Below are positions 45,158 to 52,765 of a DNA stretch of 64,000 bases, piece after piece (within the stretch, counting starts at the first letter, position 1; each line of letters starts with the position of its first letter). The position numbers and the translations under genes were made by a program. Origin of the DNA: Pseudorhodoferax sp965279475 (GTDB taxonomy: Bacteria; Pseudomonadota; Gammaproteobacteria; Burkholderiales; Burkholderiaceae_C). The notes below the pieces were generated by a model that saw nothing but the letters and a program-made list of their open reading frames with translations, ran no database searches and was not told where the DNA came from. The stretch spans positions 2,728,001-2,792,000 of the forward strand of contig CBDIIA010000003.1 of NCBI GenBank assembly GCA_965279475.1. Reading direction: 5' to 3'.

Positions 45158-46366
45158 TCACTCCGTCGCCGCAGTGGATGCCTCGGGGTAGAGGTTGGGG
45201 AACAGGATGTGGAGTGCCGACATCGGAAAACCGATGCGCAGTTCACCGCGATGTCCTTCGCTCCTGAGCAGGCCATCGGCGAGAAAACGGGACACCACCT
45301 TGCGGCCGGTCCGTTCTTCCAGCCCTGTCATCCGGATGAAGTCGCCCCGCGGCATCGCGCCGCCCACCGCGACGGCTTGCAAAGGCAGGATGGCCTGTGC
45401 ACGGTACTCGGTCGCGCCTTCGGTTGCGCCCTTGACCAGCACGTACACCCGCAGCCGGTCCTTGAGTTTCGCAAGGTCCAGCATCGTCCTCATGAAATCC
45501 ACCTGGTCCTCGCACAGTTCGACGAAGTAGCGGCACCACTCCAGAAGCATCTTCTGGCTGAGGTTGCCCCGTCCATCGAGGTCGCCTTGCCGGGCGCTAT
45601 CGGCACGGTCGAGCATCTCGTAGTAGCGCTCCCGCTTGCGGGCCAGCCCCCGGTTGACCGACCATAGCCCGCCGCTGAAAGGCAGCAAGGCGCAGTGCGT
45701 CTGCAGGCGCACCGCGCGGCCGTTGCCATCTTCGAACGGGTGTGTCCAGGCCATGCGATGGTGCGCCGCCGCAATGGTGTAGACCACGGCATCCACGCCG
45801 TGCAGGCGGCCATAGACCTGGTCCATGCGTGCCAGGAACAGCGGAACGGACGTCCAGAGAGGCGGTTGATGGCGGCCCACCGCGACCTCGTGCGCCCGCA
45901 ATTCGCCGGGCATGACGATGCGCCCGTCGTCGGTGGTGCGGTCCTCCTCGGACAAGCGGCTGTACAGGCTCTGGTGCGCCTGGCGCAGGAACGTACTGCC
46001 CAGGGCTGCGGCCTCCGTGGTCACCGCATGTTCCAGCTCGCGCTCGGCTTCGATGTGCGCGAGCGCGATGCGCTGGCGCAGGGCCACTTCGGGCCGGTCG
46101 GAAAAGTCGTGCTGCAGGGCGCGCTCGATATTGGCCGGATGGGTGGCCTGCCCCTCGATCCCGTTCGAGTAGTACGAATTCATCGAGCGAACGATTTCCC
46201 GCAACGCAGCCCTGGCTTCAGGACTGGCAGAGGCCTTCAGCCCGGCCGACTTCTCGAAGATCCAGCGCGTCGTCTCGCCCAGTTGCGTCAGGCCCTGCGT
46301 CGGCAGGAGAGGTTCGAACTGATGCGGCTGATCATAGGCGGCGACGGGGATACTCTTGGCGCTCAT
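45158..46366 (-). CDS. Fic-family protein (AMPylase-type)
   Basis: A 402-residue Fic protein. The complete active motif HPFEDGNGRAVR (H209-R220) indicates a working nucleotide-transfer enzyme, usually attaching AMP to target hydroxyls. An N-terminal inhibitory helix motif SNGIEG (S67-G72) fits the self-inhibited class II form. The C-terminal 75 residues look like a winged helix (RGDFIRMTGLEERTGRKVVSRFLADG), suggesting DNA binding and autoregulation. Upstream DNA is AT-rich and contains a perfect palindrome. Isolated context and base composition hint at horizontal gain. Confidence 0.9.
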   Translation of the reverse strand: MSAKSIPVAAYDQPHQFEPLLPTQGLTQLGETTRWIFEKSAGLKASASPEARAALREIVRSMNSYYSNGIEGQATHPANIERALQHDFSDRPEVALRQRIALAHIEAERELEHAVTTEAAALGSTFLRQAHQSLYSRLSEEDRTTDDGRIVMPGELRAHEVAVGRHQPPLWTSVPLFLARMDQVYGRLHGVDAVVYTIAAAHHRMAWTHPFEDGNGRAVRLQTHCALLPFSGGLWSVNRGLARKRERYYEMLDRADSARQGDLDGRGNLSQKMLLEWCRYFVELCEDQVDFMRTMLDLAKLKDRLRVYVLVKGATEGATEYRAQAILPLQAVAVGGAMPRGDFIRMTGLEERTGRKVVSRFLADGLLRSEGHRGELRIGFPMSALHILFPNLYPEASTAATE

Positions 46367-46411
46367 ATTTCCGGTTCATATTCCTTTGGATTCTGACGGA
46401 AATTTCATTCA

Positions 46412-46433
46412 ATATCAATTGTTAAATTGATAT
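46412..46433. promoter_or_regulatory. AT-rich perfect palindrome upstream of the Fic gene
   Basis: ATATCAATT (46412-46420) and AATTGATAT (46425-46433) form a perfect nine-base dyad around GTTA, 46 bases before the Fic ATG. It stands in the AT-richest part of the window (about 46370-46500). It is a good candidate operator, perhaps for the Fic protein's own winged-helix domain. Confidence 0.5.
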
Positions 46434-46510
46434 CAATGCCCCACTTCAACCTCATCATTTTCCGGTTTTATTACCGGTTTTCCTATCGATCGACCCCATT
46501 CCACCGCCCC

Positions 46511-46846
46511 TCACGGCGCAGGCCGTATCGCCACGAGCGTGTTCTCCCCGTTCACGCGTTGCGCGATGAACTCGACGCCGCTGCCGGGCGGAAACGGCTT
46601 CAGCACTGCGGGGTCCGGAACACGGAACGTCGACGTGGCGAAAGGCAGGCCCGAGCGCGGGCCGAGCCGCAGCTGCACATAGTGCCTGGCGCCCGCATCC
46701 GCGTCGAACGTCGACTTCACGGTGCCGCGTGTGTAGACCTGTGCGGCGGATTTGCCGCTGTCGGCGGGTGTGGGGCCTTCAGCGTGCGCGACCGCGGCCG
46801 CCAGCGCGGTACAGACCAGGAAAACCCGGCATGCTTGCAGGATCAT
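46511..46846 (-). CDS. Small exported protein, possibly CusF-like fold
   Basis: A 111-residue protein with a signal peptide (ILQACRVFLVCTALAAAVAHA, cleavage near residue 22). The mature part, TRGTVKSTFDADAGARHYVQLRL, then VPDPAVLKPFPPGSGVEFIAQRV, has the layout of CusF-type OB-fold copper chaperones. However, the methionine, tryptophan and histidine metal ligands of CusF are not present, so metal binding is doubtful. GAGGAG precedes ATG 46846. The gene is alone in a minus-strand run with a response regulator upstream, 196 bases away. Confidence 0.65.
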   Translation of the reverse strand: MILQACRVFLVCTALAAAVAHAEGPTPADSGKSAAQVYTRGTVKSTFDADAGARHYVQLRLGPRSGLPFATSTFRVPDPAVLKPFPPGSGVEFIAQRVNGENTLVAIRPAP

Positions 46847-47042
46847 GACAACTCCTCGTGGACATGTCGCAGATGGCAGCCTCTTGCGCACGACCTGGGT
46901 GAGGTGCAGAGCGAGGCGCGTCGCCGATTCTGCACCAGCCTTGCGCCGCGCGCAGCCCGTGCCGACCCCTGTCCATTCGCCGATGCGGAAGCGGCAGATG
47001 GCCTGCAGCCTGCGACGCGCACCATGCCGGCACAGCGTGCGG

Positions 47043-47429
47043 TCAGGGCCGGACTTGTGCGCAGTACTGCAGAAACTCGTCGAGCTCGGTCGACTTGTCG
47101 AACACGGCATCGGCGCCCTGGCCCAGGCAGCGGGCGCGGATCTCGGCGGTGGCAAAGTTGGTCAGGATCACCGCCTTCTGCGACGGCGGGCGCGACTTGC
47201 AGGCCCGCAGCACACCGAGGCCCGATCCCTGCTTCAAGAAAAGATCGATCACGGCGATCTGCCACGCGGCCGGGTTGGCGCCAAGCCACGCCACCGCTTC
47301 GGCTTCCGATGCCACGGTCGCGACCACGCTGGCGTTGGCCACATCGGTCAGGGCCATCACGAGGTTGTCGCGAATGACGTCGATGTCTTCGACCAGGAAT
47401 ACGGTTGCAGAGAGGGGTGAGCGGTTCAT
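47043..47429 (-). CDS. Single-domain response regulator (receiver only)
   Basis: A 128-residue CheY-like receiver. The acidic pair E14/D15, the phosphoacceptor D62 (IAVIDLF), T90 and K112 are all present, so it should be phosphorylatable. There is no output domain, so it must act through protein contacts, as CheY and Spo0F do. No histidine kinase lies nearby. It follows a ParA-like ATPase gene by 125 bases on the same strand; whether they cooperate is open. Confidence 0.88.
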   Translation of the reverse strand: MNRSPLSATVFLVEDIDVIRDNLVMALTDVANASVVATVASEAEAVAWLGANPAAWQIAVIDLFLKQGSGLGVLRACKSRPPSQKAVILTNFATAEIRARCLGQGADAVFDKSTELDEFLQYCAQVRP

Positions 47430-47554
47430 GCCGGGGGTAGGGGGCGATGAAGACGGAGTGTGCGTCGTTGGAAACGCCCTCCCTGTAGGAGCATGCGCCG
47501 TCCACACCGGGGCATCGCCGGCCACACCGGCGTGCCCGCGGCCCACCGCAGCTG

Positions 47555-48250
47555 TCAGACGCCGACGGCGTCGATTTCCTTGTAGACGCCGCCCAGCCAC
47601 ATCTTCACGCGCTGGCGGTCCATCAGGCCCAGGCCGCCGTTGTTCGGCTCCTGCGCCGTCTTGGCTTTCCAGAAGCTGCTGCTGCCGGCGTCGATCTTCT
47701 GCATCACGCCTTCGTTGAGCTTCTTGACCGTGACGATCTTCGCGCCCATCTGCTCGGCCCGCGCCTGCTGGCCCGACTGCTCCAGCACCGAGAAGTCGCT
47801 GCCGCGCACCTGGTTGCGCACCAGCACGTACTGCAAGCTGGCGCCGAAGCGGTCGAGCAGTTTGTGCAGCAGGTCGACCGAGTCCTTGCCGGCGTCCATC
47901 ACGTGCCAGTAGAAGATCTTCATGCCCATCTCCTCGGCCATGCCGACCACGCCGGCATCGTCCATCCACTGCACCAGCGCGTCGTGGGTCTGCGCGGCCA
48001 GGTCGACCAGCACGCGGCGGTCGGGCTGTTCGGCGGCGGCCTCGACGATGGTGTCCAGCGCCTCGTAGCGGTCCATCACCACCGGCGACGCGTAGCCGGC
48101 GTAGAAACGCAGCAGCGCGCCGTGGGAGCGGTCGGTGTCGAAGCCGAGGAACGGAATCTCCTTGTCGATCATGTACTGGGCGAGCACGCGTGCCGTCAGC
48201 GATTTGCCGACACCGCCCTTTTCGCCGCCGATGAAGTGGATGTTTGCCAT
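47555..48250 (-). CDS. ParA/MinD-like P-loop ATPase
   Basis: A 231-residue ATPase with the deviant Walker A motif GGEKGGVGKS (8-17) and the ParA signature lysine K11. FLGFDTDRSHGALLRFYAG replaces the usual DxDPQ segment and VLVDLAAQTHDALVQW holds Walker B. It lacks the typical ParB partner and N-terminal helix-turn-helix. Such orphan ParA proteins position cargoes or assist mobilisation proteins. It sits between a globin gene (117 bases upstream) and a receiver-only regulator, an uncommon neighbourhood. Confidence 0.85.
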   Translation of the reverse strand: MANIHFIGGEKGGVGKSLTARVLAQYMIDKEIPFLGFDTDRSHGALLRFYAGYASPVVMDRYEALDTIVEAAAEQPDRRVLVDLAAQTHDALVQWMDDAGVVGMAEEMGMKIFYWHVMDAGKDSVDLLHKLLDRFGASLQYVLVRNQVRGSDFSVLEQSGQQARAEQMGAKIVTVKKLNEGVMQKIDAGSSSFWKAKTAQEPNNGGLGLMDRQRVKMWLGGVYKEIDAVGV

Positions 48251-48367
48251 CTGAGATTCCTTTTCGTGTTGTCGGCGCGCAGGCTGGCTGCAACCATGCA
48301 GCCTGGGGAGCCCCCGGCAGAGGCGTCGAAGGCAGCACGTGCCGCGGTGGCGCTGCCGCGCAGCCCT

Positions 48368-48775
48368 CTAGGCCATCGACGCGGCCATCATGGTACTCGC
48401 CAGCACGCCGTAGACCTCGGTCCAGGCGGCCTGGGTGGCGGGGGTGAAGCCATCGCCCAGGCCTTGCGAGAGGGTCTTGAGCAGCGCGCCGCCCACCGTG
48501 CCGTAGTCGGCATCCTGCACACCGTAGCCGGCATGGCGCTTGCCGAGCTGCTGGACGATCGGCACCAGCGTGGGCAGATCGTCCAGCTTGCCGACGGCCG
48601 CGCCGATCATCTGCATCAATTTGGCGCCTTGCTGCTCCATGTTGCCCTTGAAGAGGGATTGCAGTGCCGGATCGGCCTCGAACAGATTCTTGTAGAACAG
48701 CGCGGCCGCCTGCGGGGCGATGGCGTCGACCTTCTTCCAGGAATCCTGGACCAGTGAAATGGTGGCTTGCTGCAT
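48368..48775 (-). CDS. Single-domain bacterial haemoglobin (Vitreoscilla-type globin)
   Basis: A 135-residue globin. The proximal haem ligand is H81 in LGKRHAGYGV, with Y91 in a position comparable to the conserved tyrosine near the proximal side. The distal B/E region (FYKNLFEADPALQSLF) is typical of Vgb/flavohaemoglobin globin domains. There is no attached reductase. It should bind O2 or detoxify NO together with a separate reductase. GGAGAT precedes ATG 48775. It is divergent from the Rieske operon with 140 bases between. Confidence 0.87.
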   Translation of the reverse strand: MQQATISLVQDSWKKVDAIAPQAAALFYKNLFEADPALQSLFKGNMEQQGAKLMQMIGAAVGKLDDLPTLVPIVQQLGKRHAGYGVQDADYGTVGGALLKTLSQGLGDGFTPATQAAWTEVYGVLASTMMAASMA

Positions 48776-48849
48776 GGCGATCTCCGTGTGTGGGGACCCT
48801 GGCAACGCAATAACCGCGCCACTGCAGACAGGCCGCACGCATCTCGCCG

Positions 48850-48900
48850 TTGACAGCTCCCGCACCCTTGGCCTAACATGATTGTAAGGATACATACAAT
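48850..48900 (+). promoter_or_regulatory. Sigma-70 promoter with overlapping dyad operator for the Rieske operon
   Basis: TTGACA at 48850-48855 is a perfect -35 box; TAACAT at 48874-48879 is a fair -10 box at 18-base spacing. Just downstream, ATTGTA (48881-48886) and TACAAT (48895-48900) form a perfect dyad with eight bases between. The dyad covers the expected transcription start, a typical repressor position of the GntR or TetR kind. No regulator gene is adjacent. Confidence 0.65.
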
Positions 48901-48915
48901 TTTTCAAGGACCACG

Positions 48916-50184
48916 ATGGATCGACAGACTGCTGAACTGCTGGTGCGGGTTGGCGCGGGCACGCCGATGGGCACACTGATGCGGCGCTACTGGGTGCCGG
49001 TGATGCTGAGCGCCGAGATCGCCGAGCCCGACGGACCGCCGGTGCGCGTGAAGATCCTCGGCGAGCGCCTGCTCGCGTTCCGCGACACCGCGGGCCGGCC
49101 GGGGCTGATCGACGAGTTCTGCGCGCACCGCGGCGTCTCGCTGTTCCTCGGCCGCAACGAGGAAGGCGGCATCCGCTGCTCCTACCACGGCTGGAAATAC
49201 GATGTCACCGGCCAGTGCACCGAGCTGCCGTCGATGCCGCAGCTGGCCTGCAAGATGCAGCTGAAGTCGTACCCCTGCGTCGAGCGCGGCGACATCCTGT
49301 GGGCCTACATGGGCCCGCCCGACCAGCAGCCCGCGCCGCCCGAGATCGAGTGGGCCATGCTGCCGCCGAGCCACCGCTACGTGACCAAGCGCTACCAGGA
49401 AACCGGCTACCTGCAGGCGATGGAGGGCGGCATCGACACGACGCATGCGTCCTGGGTGCACCGCTACGAACTCGAGCAGGACCCGATGCACAAGCACGCC
49501 GAGGCCAACAAGTACATCGTGGCCGACCGCAACGCCGTGTTCGACCTGCAGGAGGCGCCGCACGGCCTGACGATCTTCGGCCGGCGCAACGGCGAGCCCG
49601 ACTCGCACTACTGGCGCATCACGCAGTGGATCTTCCCGTGGTTCACGCTGATCCCGCCGTTCGGCCCGCACGCGCTGGGCGGCCACATCTGGGTGCCGAT
49701 CGACGACGAGCACTGCTGGGCCTGGAGCATCAACTTCCTGCCCGACCGTCCGCTGCCCGAAGAGGAGCTGCAGGCGATGCGCAACGGCCAGGGCATCCAT
49801 TTCAAGGCGCTGCCGGGTACCTTCCGCCCGGTGGCCAACCCGTCGAACGACTGGCTGATCGACCGCGCGGCGCAGAAGAGCCGCCAGTCCTTCAGCGGCG
49901 TCGAGGGCTTCTCGATCCAGGACGCCTCGCTGCAGGAGAGCATGGGCCCGATCCAGGACTACGCCAAGGAGCACCTGGTCGCGACCGACAAGCCGATCGC
50001 GATGGTGCGGCGCATGCTGGCGGCGCATGCGCGCGGGCTCGACCAGGGTCTGGCGCCACCCGCGCTCGACGCCGCGGCCCAGCGCGTGCGCGCGGCCTCG
50101 GTGCTGCTCGACCGCACGGTGCAGGCGCCACAATGGGCCGAACAAGCGCTGGGCAGCCTCGCCCAGCCGGTGTACTCGGTCTGA
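48916..50184 (+). CDS. Rieske 2Fe-2S aromatic oxygenase, alpha subunit
   Basis: A 422-residue terminal oxygenase of the phthalate-dioxygenase-like family. The Rieske ligands are C69-x-H71 and C88-x2-H91 (CSYHGW). The catalytic iron site is MEGGIDTTHASWVH with D174, H177 and H182. It opens with GAGTPMGTLMRRYW, the same family opening as the Rieske protein at 17.8-19.0 kb. AAGGA lies about ten bases before ATG 48916. It is first in a six-gene operon but has neither a ferredoxin nor a reductase gene beside it. Ring hydroxylation or demethylation of an aromatic acid is the likely reaction. Confidence 0.92.
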   Translation: MDRQTAELLVRVGAGTPMGTLMRRYWVPVMLSAEIAEPDGPPVRVKILGERLLAFRDTAGRPGLIDEFCAHRGVSLFLGRNEEGGIRCSYHGWKYDVTGQCTELPSMPQLACKMQLKSYPCVERGDILWAYMGPPDQQPAPPEIEWAMLPPSHRYVTKRYQETGYLQAMEGGIDTTHASWVHRYELEQDPMHKHAEANKYIVADRNAVFDLQEAPHGLTIFGRRNGEPDSHYWRITQWIFPWFTLIPPFGPHALGGHIWVPIDDEHCWAWSINFLPDRPLPEEELQAMRNGQGIHFKALPGTFRPVANPSNDWLIDRAAQKSRQSFSGVEGFSIQDASLQESMGPIQDYAKEHLVATDKPIAMVRRMLAAHARGLDQGLAPPALDAAAQRVRAASVLLDRTVQAPQWAEQALGSLAQPVYSV

Positions 50185-50201
50185 AAGCAAGAGGAAGCGC
50201 A

Positions 50202-50714
50202 ATGCACGAATTGATCAAGGGCCCGGGCACCGTGCTCGGGCCGGAAGACGGCGACTCGTACTGGCAGCCCGGCCCCCACTTCGGCCACATGACGATCAAG
50301 GTCAGCCCGGCGACCCACCCGTCCAACATGTTCTCCATGGGCACGCAGCTGCTGCCGGCCGGCTGCCACATCCGCGGCCACGGCCATGCACGCAACGACG
50401 AGATCCTGTTCATCTACGAGGGCGGCGGCCGCGCCGTGGTCGACGGCGAAACCCATGCGCTGGAGCCCGGCTCCACCGTCGTGCTCGGCCGCTTCGTCGA
50501 GCACAGCATCGTCAACGACGGCCCGGGCGACATGAAGTTCGTCTGGTTCTTCACGCCGCCCGGGCTCGAGCACGTGGTCGAGGGCGCAGGCCGCCGGCGC
50601 CTGCCCGGCGAGGCCCCGCCCGCTGTCCTCGAGCGGCCGCCGCACATGGCGCAGATCCTCGAGAAGGCCGGCTACGCGACGCCCGAGCAGATCCGCGCCT
50701 CGCGCAAGGCCTGA
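50202..50714 (+). CDS. Cupin-domain protein with intact metal site
   Basis: A 170-residue single-domain cupin. Motif 1 is HGHARNDE (HxHx4E) and motif 2 ends GRFVEHSIVN, giving the usual metal ligands of two histidines, a glutamate and a third histidine. A C-terminal extension (PPHMAQILEKAGYATPEQIRA) follows. Such proteins can be ring-cleaving dioxygenases, isomerases or binding proteins. It begins 17 bases after the Rieske gene and ends three bases before the hydrolase, so it clearly belongs to the operon. Confidence 0.88.
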   Translation: MHELIKGPGTVLGPEDGDSYWQPGPHFGHMTIKVSPATHPSNMFSMGTQLLPAGCHIRGHGHARNDEILFIYEGGGRAVVDGETHALEPGSTVVLGRFVEHSIVNDGPGDMKFVWFFTPPGLEHVVEGAGRRRLPGEAPPAVLERPPHMAQILEKAGYATPEQIRASRKA

Positions 50715-50717
50715 GCC

Positions 50718-51551
50718 ATGGCGATCTACCGCGGCATGGACCGCGCCACCCTGGACGCGGCCTACGACAACCGCGCCGCCGTGCCGGCTTTTCCGGCGCT
50801 GGCGGCCGAACGCAAGCAACGCAGCGAGCGCGTACGCGCCACCCGCCGGCTGATGGCCGATCTGCGCTACGGGCCCGGCGAACGCGAGCGACTCGACTAC
50901 TTTGCGTCGGACGCACCCGGCGCACCGGTGCTCGTGTTCATCCACGGCGGCTACTGGCAGAGCAACGACAAGGACGCCAGCAGCTTCCTGGTCGAAGGCC
51001 CGCTGGCCCTGGGTTTCGGCGTGGCGCTGGTCGAATACACGCTGGCGCCCGAGGCCACGCTGGCGCAGATGGCCGGCGAGGTCGCGCGGGCGCTCGGCTG
51101 GCTGACCGACCACGCCGCCGAGCTGGGCGCCGACCCGCGCCGCATCATCGTCACGGGCCACTCGGCCGGAGGCCACCTGACGGCGATGGTGCTGGGCCAC
51201 CCCGCCGTCGCCGGGGCGGTGGCGATCAGCGGGCTGTTCGATCTGGAGCCGATCCGGCTGTGCTACCTGAACGACAAGCTGGGCCTCGACGCCACCGCGG
51301 CGCGGCGCCTGAGCCCGCTGCACCACCTGCCGGTTACCTGTCCTCCGCTGGTCGTCGCCGTCGGCGCGGCCGAACTGCCCGAGTTGCAACGCCAGTCAGC
51401 CGACTACGCGGCGGCGCTGCGTGGCGCCGGCCTGCCCGTGCAGCACCTGCCGCTGCCGGGCCACGACCACTTCACCATCCTCGAAGAGATCGAGCGGCCC
51501 GACGGGCGGCTCTGCAGGCTGTTCGCCGAACTCGCCCGCACTCCCACCTGA
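50718..51551 (+). CDS. Alpha/beta hydrolase, arylformamidase-like
   Basis: A 277-residue hydrolase. The oxyanion motif HGGYWQ and the nucleophile elbow GHSAGGH match the group that includes bacterial kynurenine formamidases and small-ester hydrolases. The last histidine is likely in LPGHDHFTILEE. The N-terminal IYRGMDRATLDAAYDNRAAVP segment is characteristic of this subgroup. In the operon it could open an amide, ester or enol-lactone formed after oxygenation. The exact substrate is unknown. Confidence 0.87.
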   Translation: MAIYRGMDRATLDAAYDNRAAVPAFPALAAERKQRSERVRATRRLMADLRYGPGERERLDYFASDAPGAPVLVFIHGGYWQSNDKDASSFLVEGPLALGFGVALVEYTLAPEATLAQMAGEVARALGWLTDHAAELGADPRRIIVTGHSAGGHLTAMVLGHPAVAGAVAISGLFDLEPIRLCYLNDKLGLDATAARRLSPLHHLPVTCPPLVVAVGAAELPELQRQSADYAAALRGAGLPVQHLPLPGHDHFTILEEIERPDGRLCRLFAELARTPT

Positions 51552-51562
51552 AAGCCCCACGC

Positions 51563-52765
51563 ATGCCCTCCGCCCCACGCCCCCTGCGCATCTCCATCGT
51601 CGGCGCCGGGCTGGGCGGGCTGGTGGCCGCCATCGCCGCACGCCGCGCCGGCTTCGACGCCACGGTGTACGAGCAGGCCTCCGCCTTCGGCGAGATCGGC
51701 GCCGGCATCCAGGTCGGCCCCAATGCGGTGAAGGTGCTGCGGGCGCTGGGGCTCGATGCCGGGCTGGCCGGCTTCGGCGCGATGCCGGAGCACCATGTGG
51801 GCCGCAGCTGGCGCAGCGGCCGCACGCTGTTCAAGTCGGCCACGCGCACCGCGTGCCTGCAGCGCTTCGGCGCGGCGTTCTACCAGGTGCAGCGCTCCGA
51901 CCTGCATGCCCACCTGCGCTCGGCACTGCCGGCGGACGCGATCCGCATGGGCCAGCGCTGCATCGGCGTGACCCCCGGGGCCGACGCCGCCACGCTGCGT
52001 TTTGCCGACGGCAGCGAGGTGCAGAGCGACGTGGTGGTCGGCGCGGACGGCATCCACTCCGTCGTGCGCGAAGGCCTGCTCGGCCCCGGCGCGCCGCGCT
52101 TCACCGGCGTGATGTGCTGGCGCGGCCAGGTGTCGGCCGACCGGCTGCCCGCCGGGCTGATCCCGCCCGATTCGCTGAACTGGATGGGCCCGGGCGGCTG
52201 CATCGTGCACTACTACGTGCGGCCCGGCCAACTGATCAACTGGATCGCCCACCGGGCCACCGACACCTGGGCCGAGGAATCGTGGTCGGTCGAGGGCGAC
52301 AAGCAGGAGCTGCTGGCCGCATTCCCGGGCTGGCACCCGTCGCTGCGGACGATGCTGGAGGCCACCGAGCGCTGCTACAAGTGGGCCATCTTCGACCGCG
52401 ACCCGCTGCCCGCCTGGAGCAAGGAGCGCACCACGCTGCTGGGCGACGCGGCACACCCGATGCTGCCGTTCCTGGCACAGGGCGGCGCGATGGCGATGGA
52501 AGACGGCTTCGTGCTGGCCGAGACGCTGAAACAGCATGCCCACGATGTCCCGGCCGGGCTGCGCCACTACGAGGCGCTGCGCAAGGACCGCACGACCCGC
52601 GTGCAGATGGGCTCGCGCGCACGCGCCTCGGTCTGCCAGGTGGTGTCGCCGCTGGCTCAGCTGAAACGCGACGCACGCTACCTGCTCGACCAGTGGCTGA
52701 AGCCCGGCGCCGCGATCCAGCGCGCCGACTGGATCTACGCGTACGACGTGGCCAACGTCAAATGA
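51563..52765 (+). CDS. FAD-dependent aromatic monooxygenase, salicylate-hydroxylase-like
   Basis: A 400-residue group A flavin monooxygenase. The dinucleotide fold is IVGAGLGGLVAAIAARRAG, the DG motif is VVVGADGIHSVVRE and the GD motif is TLLGDAAHPMLPFLAQGGAM. Close relatives include salicylate and 6-hydroxynicotinate hydroxylases, which hydroxylate an aromatic ring and often remove a carboxyl group using NAD(P)H. It starts eleven bases after the hydrolase and overlaps the next gene by four bases. Confidence 0.92.
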   Translation: MPSAPRPLRISIVGAGLGGLVAAIAARRAGFDATVYEQASAFGEIGAGIQVGPNAVKVLRALGLDAGLAGFGAMPEHHVGRSWRSGRTLFKSATRTACLQRFGAAFYQVQRSDLHAHLRSALPADAIRMGQRCIGVTPGADAATLRFADGSEVQSDVVVGADGIHSVVREGLLGPGAPRFTGVMCWRGQVSADRLPAGLIPPDSLNWMGPGGCIVHYYVRPGQLINWIAHRATDTWAEESWSVEGDKQELLAAFPGWHPSLRTMLEATERCYKWAIFDRDPLPAWSKERTTLLGDAAHPMLPFLAQGGAMAMEDGFVLAETLKQHAHDVPAGLRHYEALRKDRTTRVQMGSRARASVCQVVSPLAQLKRDARYLLDQWLKPGAAIQRADWIYAYDVANVK

